A stretch of 19,617 nt of DNA from the NCBI RefSeq assembly GCF_934202865.1, contig NZ_CAKPYL010000023.1, positions 1-19,617 on the forward strand. Direction: 5' to 3'. Below are positions 8,049 through 14,656 of the stretch, one piece after another. This stretch comes from an uncultured Fenollaria sp. (GTDB taxonomy: Bacteria; Bacillota; Clostridia; Tissierellales; Peptoniphilaceae). Both the position numbers and the translations under genes were made by a program. How positions within the stretch are numbered: the first letter of the stretch is position 1; every line of letters starts with the position of its first letter. A model generated the notes under the pieces. That model worked only from the letters and a program-made list of their open reading frames with translations. It did no database searches and was not told the origin of the DNA.

Positions 8049-9238
8049 AAAGATATATTGGTACAAATGTAATGGGTTTGAGATGCCCTATAATAAAAGC
8101 TGGAGATGATATAGTTGACATCGCTGTTGACACTATATTAAAAGCAAGCGAAGCCGGTAATTTTAAAATTAATGACAGAGACGTCGTTGGCTTGACTGAA
8201 TCGATAGTTGCTAAGTCTATGAATAACTTCGCAACAGTTGATGACATAACTCATGACGTAAAAAACAAATTTAACTGCGATGAGGTTGCTCTAATCCACC
8301 CTATCATGAGTAGAAACAGATTTGCAATTTGCTTAAAAGGTATTGCTAAAGCGTTCAAAAAAGTATATGTCTTATTTAGTTACCCTCATGACGAAGTTGG
8401 TAACCACCTATGCGATCCAGATGAGCTAGATAACTTTGATATCAACCCTTATGGCGAGATAGTTGAAGAAAAAGAATTCAAGCAATGCTTCCCTAATACA
8501 AAGCACATATTTACTAATGTCGACTACATTGAATACTACAAGGAAATAATTGAAGAATCAGGCGCAGAAGCAGTTATGCTATTTGGCAATAACGAAAGAA
8601 ATGTACTTAAATACACTAAAAACATCCTAGTATGCAGTATACACACTCGCGTTAGAACTAAAGAAAAGCTTAAAAAAGCAGGCGCAGAAAAGATATTCTG
8701 TTTATCTGAAATACTCGATACATCCATTGACGGTTCAGGCTTTAACGAAAAATATGGTCTACTTGGCTCAAACAAGTCTACTGAAAACAAGATAAAGCTA
8801 TTCCCAAGAGATTGCGAAAAAATCGTTTACGCTATTCAAGATAAAATTCTAGAAAAAACTGGCAAAAAGATTGAAGTCCTTGTTTATGGTGATGGTGCTT
8901 TCAAAGATCCGGTTGGTAAGATATGGGAACTAGCTGACCCAGTTGTCTCCCCTGCTTTTACAGATGGCTTAAGAGGTACACCAAACGAAATAAAACTTAA
9001 ATACATCGCTGACAATAGCTTTGCGGAATTAAAAGGAGAAGAGCTAGAAGAAGCCATTAAAGAAAAGATTCATAATAAAGACAGTAATCTAGTTGGCTCG
9101 ATGGAGTCACAAGGAACAACACCGAGACAATTAACAGACCTTATAGGCTCACTATGCGACCTAACAAGCGGTAGCGGCGACAAAGGTACTCCTATAGTTT
9201 ACATCAAAGGCTACTTCGATAATTTTTCAGAAGAATAA
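8045..9238 (+). CDS. CofE-like gamma-glutamyl ligase (F420-0:L-glutamate ligase family)
   Basis: This 397-residue protein belongs, by its motifs, to the CofE family (PF01996), which adds gamma-linked glutamates to coenzyme F420-0 in methanogens and actinobacteria. Supporting stretches are GLRCPIIKAGDDIVDI at the N-terminus, NDRDVVGLTESIVAKSM (about residues 42-58), VSPAFTDGLRGTPNEIKLKYIADN (about 301-324) and GSGDKGTPIVYIKG near the end. It is longer than the roughly 250-residue archaeal CofE because of a large middle insertion (about 90-280). No other F420 biosynthesis gene is visible, and this kind of Bacillota is not known to make F420. Coupling to 5-formyl-THF cyclo-ligase suggests a substrate related to folate, but the substrate is unknown. 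AAAGGAGAG precedes the ATG. Confidence 0.85.
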   Translation: MKRYIGTNVMGLRCPIIKAGDDIVDIAVDTILKASEAGNFKINDRDVVGLTESIVAKSMNNFATVDDITHDVKNKFNCDEVALIHPIMSRNRFAICLKGIAKAFKKVYVLFSYPHDEVGNHLCDPDELDNFDINPYGEIVEEKEFKQCFPNTKHIFTNVDYIEYYKEIIEESGAEAVMLFGNNERNVLKYTKNILVCSIHTRVRTKEKLKKAGAEKIFCLSEILDTSIDGSGFNEKYGLLGSNKSTENKIKLFPRDCEKIVYAIQDKILEKTGKKIEVLVYGDGAFKDPVGKIWELADPVVSPAFTDGLRGTPNEIKLKYIADNSFAELKGEELEEAIKEKIHNKDSNLVGSMESQGTTPRQLTDLIGSLCDLTSGSGDKGTPIVYIKGYFDNFSEE

Positions 9239-9249
9239 TATTAAGATAT

Positions 9250-9289
9250 TTTTAAAGGCGATTAGAATTTTTTCTAATCGCCTTTAAAA
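9250..9289. terminator. Bidirectional hairpin terminator between convergent operons
   Basis: An 18-base-pair perfect stem (9250-9267 with 9272-9289) has a TTTT loop and a GGCGATTAG core. The A/T-rich ends supply U-rich tails in both directions. It lies 11 bases after the CofE-like gene and 27 bases before the end of the convergent lipoprotein gene, so it can serve both. Confidence 0.9.
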
Positions 9290-9316
9290 TGTTTTCCGAT
9301 CATATTTGAGCAAAAA

Positions 9317-9811
9317 CTAATTTGTAAGTTTTTCCTCTGCTTTTATTACTTTACCATCTTTTGTTTCAACAATATAAATTCTATTTGCTAAATCCTCGTT
9401 TGTTTTAAATAAGGAAGCAAAATCATTAAAACTTTCAAAAGTATATTTCCTGTCGCCCTTTGTATCTTTAGCGTACTTTTCTTCAACATCAATTATTATT
9501 ACCTTTGTATTTTCATCAACTTTTAGCATATCCTTATTATCTAATTCCTTATAATAAAAACCACCTGGATATTCATCTTCAGGTATTTCTAACCTTTCTA
9601 GTTCCTTTTTATCTTCTTCTAAGAAGTAATTTAAAAGTATAACTTCTTGTGCTTCTATCTCCGTTTCATTTACTTTAAGGAATTTGTAAGTTTTAACTGT
9701 GCTTTCCTTAGAATCACCCTTTTCATTATTTGATACATCTTTGTTGCAAGCAAATAATGAAAGTGTAAAAATTAGTAATGTTGTTAATAATAGTATTTTT
9801 TTCTTGTTCAT
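9317..9811 (-). CDS. Small lipoprotein of unknown function
   Basis: I do not recognise a family for this 164-residue protein. It has a signal peptide of 21 residues with lipobox LFAC (Cys22), then a flexible N/K/S/E-rich linker to about residue 40. A mixed, charged domain with alternating beta-type segments follows (KTYKFLKVNETEIEAQEVIL, TKVIIIDVEEKY, NRIYIVETKDGKVIKAEE). It should be displayed outside the membrane. GGAGG lies 6 bases before the ATG. It is the last gene before the shared terminator, 162 bases downstream of the BlaI/M56 pair and on the same strand, so it could be co-expressed with or regulated by that pair; that is inference from position only. Confidence 0.85.
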   Translation of the reverse strand: MNKKKILLLTTLLIFTLSLFACNKDVSNNEKGDSKESTVKTYKFLKVNETEIEAQEVILLNYFLEEDKKELERLEIPEDEYPGGFYYKELDNKDMLKVDENTKVIIIDVEEKYAKDTKGDRKYTFESFNDFASLFKTNEDLANRIYIVETKDGKVIKAEEKLTN

Positions 9812-9847
9812 AATAATCCTCCTTTTTTAAACAATCCAATCATAAAT

Positions 9848-9876
9848 TTTATATAATATAATTAATTATCAGTCAT
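9848..9876 (-). promoter_or_regulatory. Candidate promoter of the small lipoprotein gene
   Basis: On the minus strand ATGACT (9876-9871) is followed after 17 bases by TATAAA (9853-9848), about 36 bases before the start codon. The -35 matches consensus at only four of six positions, and the region is very AT-rich, so chance matches are likely. Confidence 0.35.
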
Positions 9877-9911
9877 GCACCCCCATATCACTATAGTTTT
9901 ATTTTATTTAA

Positions 9912-9951
9912 ACAATTATAATTATAGCTAGCATTGTAAAATTATAATTGT
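9912..9951. repeat. AT-rich 12-bp inverted repeat after the M56 gene
   Basis: ACAATTATAATT (9912-9923) and its exact complement (9940-9951) flank a 16-base centre that contains GCTAGC. No U-run follows on the minus strand, so it is not a classic terminator. It may be a weak terminator of the BlaI/M56 operon, an operator for the lipoprotein gene, or only a product of AT-rich sequence. Confidence 0.4.
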
Positions 9952-9973
9952 ATTAAATTTTATAACTGAAAAA

Positions 9974-11350
9974 CTATTGTTCACAAGCATTTATTGTTAT
10001 TTCTCCAGTTAAGATGTTTATTGATTTGTTACTTATTAAAACTTCATATTTACATCCTTCAGTAGTCTTCATCTTAATTATCGTATCATCTTTAAACTCA
10101 TTATCATAAACTAATTTATTATTTTCCATAATAATAATATTGTATTTAATTCCACCATTACAGCTTAAGTCAGATAAATTAAGTGTAAAACCATTATAAT
10201 TTAATCCTCCTAAATTAGAATTATCAAACAAATAATTAGTATATTCTAATTTTCCAAGTCTTAAATTATTATTTACATTTACAGATTTTAATTGTGCTGT
10301 ATATATGTCATTTAATTTTAGTTTACTATATTCTTCTTCACTTATAATATGAATTCTTCCATCAGAATTGTCAACACTTTGAAGCTCTACTTCAGTCCCA
10401 ATAACTTCTATTCTGTCCTTTTCTAACTTAACAACACTAGCAAAAACTGGTATGCTAAAAAGAAATGTTAAAGCGAATATAAATGAGCCTAGTATTGTTT
10501 TTTTGTAATTTTTCATTATAATCATCCTTTCTAAATTTGGATTTAATTTTAAAGATACATAATCTCTTTTAATTGAATTACTCATAAGTTTAAACATTGA
10601 CTTACAGTAGTCTTTTCTTGATTTTAAAGTATCTCCCAATCTTGAAATGACCTCTTTGTCTGTAAAGATTTCGATATCTTGCTCTAGATATTTCAAACTT
10701 ACAATAAGTAGTGGATTACACCAGAATACACAAGCTACAATATTTACTATATGATTAAATAAAATATGAAATCTTTTTATATGTGTTAGCTCATGCATCA
10801 TAACATACTTTAATAACTCTTCATCATCTAGTATATATGACTGGAGAATTATTTTAGGTTTCAATAAGCCATACGTCACTGGTGTTTTTAAATTATTATT
10901 TATATAAATACTGACTGTCCTTCTTAATTTAAAAGACTTAATATAATCTATGCACTTATTTTCATGTATTATTTTTGAGTCCTTCATAATTTTATCAAAT
11001 TTTATATATTTATATAGAACATAGCACAAAATAATCACTGTTACTATATAACGATTAATTGGATATAATACATAACTTGTCTTCTGTGACATTAATCTTA
11101 TAACTGAGTCAATATAACTTAAGATGTATAATATAAAATTAAATACCTTATTGGAGTTAAATTCTTCAATTCTGATTAAAATTTGATATGGGCATATCAA
11201 GTATGCAAATAAGAGCGCCCATAAAATAATACTTGCTGATTTAAAAGCATTTTTGTTTAAAAATTTTCTTATGAGTAATATTAATATTATTAGTAAGAAA
11301 CTTTTAAAACTTTTTATTAAAGCAACCTCATTATATATGTCTACTATCAC
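9974..11350 (-). CDS. M56 family membrane metalloprotease (BlaR1/MecR1-like sensor)
   Basis: This is a sensor protease of the BlaR1 type, which relays an outside signal by inactivating the partner BlaI repressor. Of 458 residues, TM1 to TM3 lie near 13-28, 37-59 and 100-117. The cytoplasmic gluzincin site is HELTH (186-190), with a downstream glutamate in YLEQDIEIFTD (Glu227) that aligns with the third zinc ligand. TM4 lies near 283-303, ending VFAS. The outside domain (about 305-458) is only about 155 residues and shows no SxxK, SxN or KTG penicillin-binding motifs. It has three cysteines (SCNGG, EGCKY, NACEQ), so it senses something other than beta-lactam in the BlaR1 manner. It starts at a GTG overlapping the repressor gene by 20 bases, with GAGG upstream. 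Confidence 0.9.
   Translation of the reverse strand: MIVDIYNEVALIKSFKSFLLIILILLIRKFLNKNAFKSASIILWALLFAYLICPYQILIRIEEFNSNKVFNFILYILSYIDSVIRLMSQKTSYVLYPINRYIVTVIILCYVLYKYIKFDKIMKDSKIIHENKCIDYIKSFKLRRTVSIYINNNLKTPVTYGLLKPKIILQSYILDDEELLKYVMMHELTHIKRFHILFNHIVNIVACVFWCNPLLIVSLKYLEQDIEIFTDKEVISRLGDTLKSRKDYCKSMFKLMSNSIKRDYVSLKLNPNLERMIIMKNYKKTILGSFIFALTFLFSIPVFASVVKLEKDRIEVIGTEVELQSVDNSDGRIHIISEEEYSKLKLNDIYTAQLKSVNVNNNLRLGKLEYTNYLFDNSNLGGLNYNGFTLNLSDLSCNGGIKYNIIIMENNKLVYDNEFKDDTIIKMKTTEGCKYEVLISNKSINILTGEITINACEQ
10514..10528 (-). promoter_or_regulatory. Internal ribosome binding site and ATG inside the M56 gene
   Basis: AGGA (10528-10525) precedes an in-frame ATG at 10516 (Met279) by 8 bases. Translation from here would begin MKNYKKTILGS and look like a signal peptide ending VFAS, giving a free version of the sensor domain of about 180 residues. 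It may be coincidental. Confidence 0.3.
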
Positions 11351-11735
11351 CTTTACTATCCTCTACCTCAAAATTTTCTAATAAGTTTTTCATTTCTTCA
11401 AGTTCTTCTTCTGAAACTTTTTCTGTGCTTAAAAATGTTTTACACATATTTACAAGAGATCCTTTAAATAATTTTTGAAACGCTTCTTTTTGCTTGCTAA
11501 GTAAAGCTTCTTCGCGCGACATAATAACACTAATCGTATATTTTGGATAACGCCTATCCAAGACTCCCTTTTCTATTAATCTGCCGATAAATGTATAAGC
11601 AGAAGTTTTACTAATTCCATATTTTTCTTTTAAGATTTTAGATAATACTAAAGCTTGTATTTCTCCGTTCTCATCTAAAACATCTCCTTGCCATAGAAGC
11701 TCCATTACTTGTAATTCACCATTTGATAAATCCAT
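11331..11735 (-). CDS. BlaI/MecI family transcriptional repressor
   Basis: This 134-residue winged-helix repressor pairs with the overlapping M56 sensor. Residues about 1-75 form the DNA-binding domain: LSNGELQVMELLW, the recognition-helix region YGISKTSAYTFIGRLIEKGVL, and a wing with RRYPKYTISVIMSREEAL. Residues about 80-125 are the helical dimerisation domain (FKGSLVNMCKTFLSTEKVSEEELEEMKNLLENF). In this family the sensor protease causes cleavage of the repressor in the dimer domain and so derepresses the operon. GGGGG lies 6 bases before the ATG. A strong promoter lies about 50 bases upstream, and the operon is likely self-regulated. No beta-lactamase or mecA-type gene lies nearby, so the full regulon is unknown. 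Confidence 0.93.
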   Translation of the reverse strand: MDLSNGELQVMELLWQGDVLDENGEIQALVLSKILKEKYGISKTSAYTFIGRLIEKGVLDRRYPKYTISVIMSREEALLSKQKEAFQKLFKGSLVNMCKTFLSTEKVSEEELEEMKNLLENFEVEDSKGDSRHI

Positions 11736-11782
11736 ATTATACCCCCTATTTCATTTTCATTTATCTTAATATTTTCACCTCG

Positions 11783-11811
11783 AATATATCATATTTCATA
11801 AGAAAAGTCAA
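11783..11811 (-). promoter_or_regulatory. Sigma-A promoter of the BlaI/M56 operon
   Basis: On the minus strand TTGACT (11811-11806) is followed after exactly 17 bases by TATATT (11788-11783), each one mismatch from consensus. Transcription would start near 11776, giving a leader of about 40 bases before the blaI-type gene. It starts shortly downstream of the transketolase terminator, so the operon is independently transcribed. Confidence 0.75.
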
Positions 11812-11818
11812 GTACTTT
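11804..11818. promoter_or_regulatory. Candidate repressor operator over the -35 box
   Basis: AAAGT and ACTTT arms (11804-11808 and 11814-11818) around a 5-base centre form a dyad overlapping the -35 box. A BlaI operator normally has a TACA/TGTA core, which is absent here. The site is proposed on location and symmetry only. Confidence 0.3.
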
Positions 11819-11843
11819 CTATAAATTATTAATTGTTTTTACG

Positions 11844-11883
11844 CATAAAAATACCCTCTCTACTCGTAATGAGTAAAGAGGGT
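11844..11883 (-). terminator. Rho-independent terminator of the transketolase/polysaccharide operon
   Basis: A 13-base-pair stem (11871-11883 with 11853-11865) contains a CCCTCT/AGAGGG core with one G-U pair and a 5-base loop. On the minus strand it is followed by ATTTTTAT. It begins 14 bases after the transketolase stop and separates that operon from the BlaI/M56 promoter. Confidence 0.88.
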
Positions 11884-11896
11884 TTTATAATTTTAA

Positions 11897-13876
11897 CTAT
11901 TTTTCTATAAGTTTACTTACTTCTTCTTCAACGTGTTCTTTAGTAATTCCGTATTTTTCAAATAATACTTTTCCTGGCGCAGATGAGCCGAATCTATCGA
12001 TACCAATCGCAGTACCTTCTAAGCCGACAAACTTGCCCCAAGGCATTGTTGAAAGTGCTTCTACTGATACTCTTCTCTTAACGCTTGATGGAAGTATCTT
12101 TTCGATGTATTCTTTGTCTTGATTTAAGAATATCTCTTGTGATGGCATACTAACAACTCTTATCGATTTGCCTTTTGCTTCTAGATCTTTAGCTGCTTCT
12201 ATTGACAAAGCTACTTCTGATCCTGTAGCTATGATTATGGCGTCGATTGCATCCTTTGCTTCTTTATGAACAATGTATCCGCCCTTTAATGCTTCTTCAG
12301 ATGAATTATCAAGCAGTTTTAGTCCTTGTCTTGATAGTATCAAGCATGTTGGTGTTTCTTTGCTCATGAGTGCGCTTTGCCATGCGTAAATTACTTCTCT
12401 TGAGTCAGCAGGCCTAATTACGTTGATGTTTGGTATGCTTCTAAGCATAGCTAAGTGCTCTATAGGTTGATGTGTTGGTCCGTCTTCGCCAACGCCGATG
12501 CTGTCGTGAGTTAATATATATATAGCTGGTAAATTCATTAGTGAAGCTAATCTGATTGATGGCTTCATATAGTCTGAGAATACTAAGAATGTTGCCGCAT
12601 ATGATCTTAGACCACCATGTAATAAGATACCATTGCAAATAGCTGCCATTGCATGTTCCCTAACACCAAAGTGAATGTTTCTTCCTTCTGGGCATTCGCT
12701 TGAGAAATACTTTTCATCATTCATCACTGATTTGTTTGATGGACCTAAGTCTGCTGAACCACCTATTATATTTTCTAATACATGGCTTACTTTGTTAAGA
12801 ACTTTGCCTGATGAAGCTCTTGATGCATCGTCTTTAAGCTCTATATCAGTCATAGCCTTTAATACTTCTTCACTTACTTCTTTATCATAGAAACTCATAA
12901 GCTTGTCATAATCAGCTTTATATTTAGCTTTATAAGCTTCTAATTGCTTGTACCAATCTTCTTCATATTTATCAAGTTCTTCACACTTTTCTTTCATGTA
13001 ATCAAGAACGTCTTGGCTCACATTAAAGCCTTCTTCTTCATATTGAAGATTCTTTCTAAGTGCTGCAAGTGATTCAGCTCCTAGAGGTGCACCATGAGCG
13101 CCTGCAGTACCTTCCTTGCCAGTAGCACCATAACCTATCTTAGTCTTGATTTCGATTAGTGTTGGCTTATCAGTGCTCTTCTTTGCTTCAGATATAGCCT
13201 TTGATATGGCCTCAATTTCATTACCATCTTCAACGTATAAAGTGTTCCAACCAAGTGCTTCATATCTTGCTCTAACATTTTCAGCGAAAGCTACTTCTGT
13301 ATCTCCTTCTATCGTAATGTTGTTCGAGTCATATAAAACAACTAATTTATTTAACTTAAGTGTTCCTGCTAAGGATGATGCTTCGTTTGAGATACCTTCT
13401 TGAAGACAGCCATCGCCGCAAAGTATATAGGTCATGTGGTCAATAAGCTTGTTGTCATCTTTGTTAAATAATGCTGCTAAATGCCTTTCAGCAATCGCCA
13501 TACCAACACCCATAGCAATACCTTGGCCAAGTGGTCCAGTGCTTGCTTCAACGCCTTTTGTGTGCATGTACTCAGGGTGACCTGGTGTAAGTGAGTCAAA
13601 TTGTCTGAAATTTTCTAAGTCCTCAATCTTTAAGCCATAGCCATATAAATTAAGTAGTGAGTATAAAAGCATAGATCCATGTCCTGCAGATAAGATAAAT
13701 CTGTCTCTGTTTATCCAATCAGGATTCTTTGGATTGTGTTTTAAATGCTCATTAAATAATGTAAATGCTGCTGGCGCTGCTCCTAGTGGCAAGCCAGGGT
13801 GGCCTGAATTTGCCTTCTCTATCGCCTCAGCTGATAGAACTCTAATTGTGTTTATCACCTTTTGTTTAACGTCCAT
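11897..13876 (-). CDS. tkt: Transketolase
   Basis: This cytosolic thiamine-diphosphate enzyme of the non-oxidative pentose phosphate pathway transfers two-carbon ketol units between xylulose-5-phosphate and aldose phosphates. The 659-residue length is standard. Conserved residues include His26 (NSGHPG), His66 (SAGHGS), the TPP/metal motif GDG at 154-156 with the downstream NN of DSNNITIEG, the cofactor-activating glutamate in FGVREHAM, and the HDSIGVGEDGPTHQP loop. AGGAGG precedes the ATG. It starts only 12 bases after the TagA-type gene and ends at its own hairpin, so it appears to be the last gene of the polysaccharide operon. It may supply pentose and erythrose phosphates, but a direct link to polymer synthesis is not shown. 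Confidence 0.97.
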   Translation of the reverse strand: MDVKQKVINTIRVLSAEAIEKANSGHPGLPLGAAPAAFTLFNEHLKHNPKNPDWINRDRFILSAGHGSMLLYSLLNLYGYGLKIEDLENFRQFDSLTPGHPEYMHTKGVEASTGPLGQGIAMGVGMAIAERHLAALFNKDDNKLIDHMTYILCGDGCLQEGISNEASSLAGTLKLNKLVVLYDSNNITIEGDTEVAFAENVRARYEALGWNTLYVEDGNEIEAISKAISEAKKSTDKPTLIEIKTKIGYGATGKEGTAGAHGAPLGAESLAALRKNLQYEEEGFNVSQDVLDYMKEKCEELDKYEEDWYKQLEAYKAKYKADYDKLMSFYDKEVSEEVLKAMTDIELKDDASRASSGKVLNKVSHVLENIIGGSADLGPSNKSVMNDEKYFSSECPEGRNIHFGVREHAMAAICNGILLHGGLRSYAATFLVFSDYMKPSIRLASLMNLPAIYILTHDSIGVGEDGPTHQPIEHLAMLRSIPNINVIRPADSREVIYAWQSALMSKETPTCLILSRQGLKLLDNSSEEALKGGYIVHKEAKDAIDAIIIATGSEVALSIEAAKDLEAKGKSIRVVSMPSQEIFLNQDKEYIEKILPSSVKRRVSVEALSTMPWGKFVGLEGTAIGIDRFGSSAPGKVLFEKYGITKEHVEEEVSKLIEK

Positions 13877-13888
13877 ATTAACCTCCTA

Positions 13889-14656
13889 TTATTCTTTATC
13901 TATATACTCTACTGCGTTTTTTGTAAATATTATCTTCATTAAAAATTTTGGTATATCTAATTGTCTTTTAAATCGTTTTGGCTCTTTGATTAACCTATAT
14001 AGCCACTCCATCCCTATCTTTCTTATAAAAGCTGGCGCTATCTTGACATTGCCTGCCAATACATCTATGACACCGCCATTAGCAATAGCTAGTTTGCTCT
14101 TTAACTTATCTTTATTATAATAGATAAATTTTTCTTGATAGCCAGCGCCCATTCCTACGAAGATGGCGTCTGTCTTTGAATCATTTATCTTTTGTATTAA
14201 AGCTTCTTCTTCATCGCATGAAGCGTGATCGTTGTGACTGCCATTGAAATAGCCGTTGTTGTAGCCTGCTATGACGATGTTTGGATAATCATTATTAATC
14301 TTCTCAATAGCTTTTTCAGCTATCCCAGGCTTTGCTCCTAGTAAGAATAGTGAAAGATGCTTCTCATTCATTAGCTCTAAGATCTTGATAGATGTATCAT
14401 AGCCTGTTACTCTTGATTTAAGTGGCTTCTTTTTTAGTTTTGATGCAATCATTAATCCAATTCCGTCACATAAGTTTAGTGAGGCTGAGTTAATAATTTT
14501 CTTAAACTCCTCATCTCTTCCTGCTCTCATGACTATCTCTGGATTTGGTGTATATATATAATTTAGTTCATCGTTATTAAAAAATTCACCTATCTTGTTC
14601 ATGGTCTGATCCATGTCAACGTTATTTATTCTAACACCTAATATTTTAATGTCCAT
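13889..14656 (-). CDS. WecG/TagA/CpsF family glycosyltransferase (GT26)
   Basis: Enzymes of this family attach a ManNAc-type sugar to lipid-linked GlcNAc at the inner membrane face, an early step in wall teichoic acid or secondary wall polymer assembly. The 255-residue product has YTPNPEIV (about residues 35-42, Thr36), NLCDGIG (Asp64, in the position of the catalytic base of characterised TagA), GYDTS, FLLGAKPG and VGMGAGYQEKF. The C-terminal arginine/tryptophan-rich tail, from RKIGMEWLYRLIKEPKRFKR, binds membrane. I chose the ATG at 14656 because GAGGA lies 8 bases upstream. It overlaps the upstream GT4-CsaB gene by 11 bases. The exact acceptor and donor are inferred from the family. Confidence 0.92.
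   Translation of the reverse strand: MDIKILGVRINNVDMDQTMNKIGEFFNNDELNYIYTPNPEIVMRAGRDEEFKKIINSASLNLCDGIGLMIASKLKKKPLKSRVTGYDTSIKILELMNEKHLSLFLLGAKPGIAEKAIEKINNDYPNIVIAGYNNGYFNGSHNDHASCDEEEALIQKINDSKTDAIFVGMGAGYQEKFIYYNKDKLKSKLAIANGGVIDVLAGNVKIAPAFIRKIGMEWLYRLIKEPKRFKRQLDIPKFLMKIIFTKNAVEYIDKE

Noticed and set aside
9912..9951. Classic rho-independent terminator after the M56 gene
   Set aside because: The stem is almost all A-T with a 16-base loop and no U-run after it; kept only as an inverted repeat.
12441..12638. Minus-strand 65-codon frame within tkt
   Set aside because: It is an out-of-frame overlap inside the conserved transketolase sequence with no support of its own.
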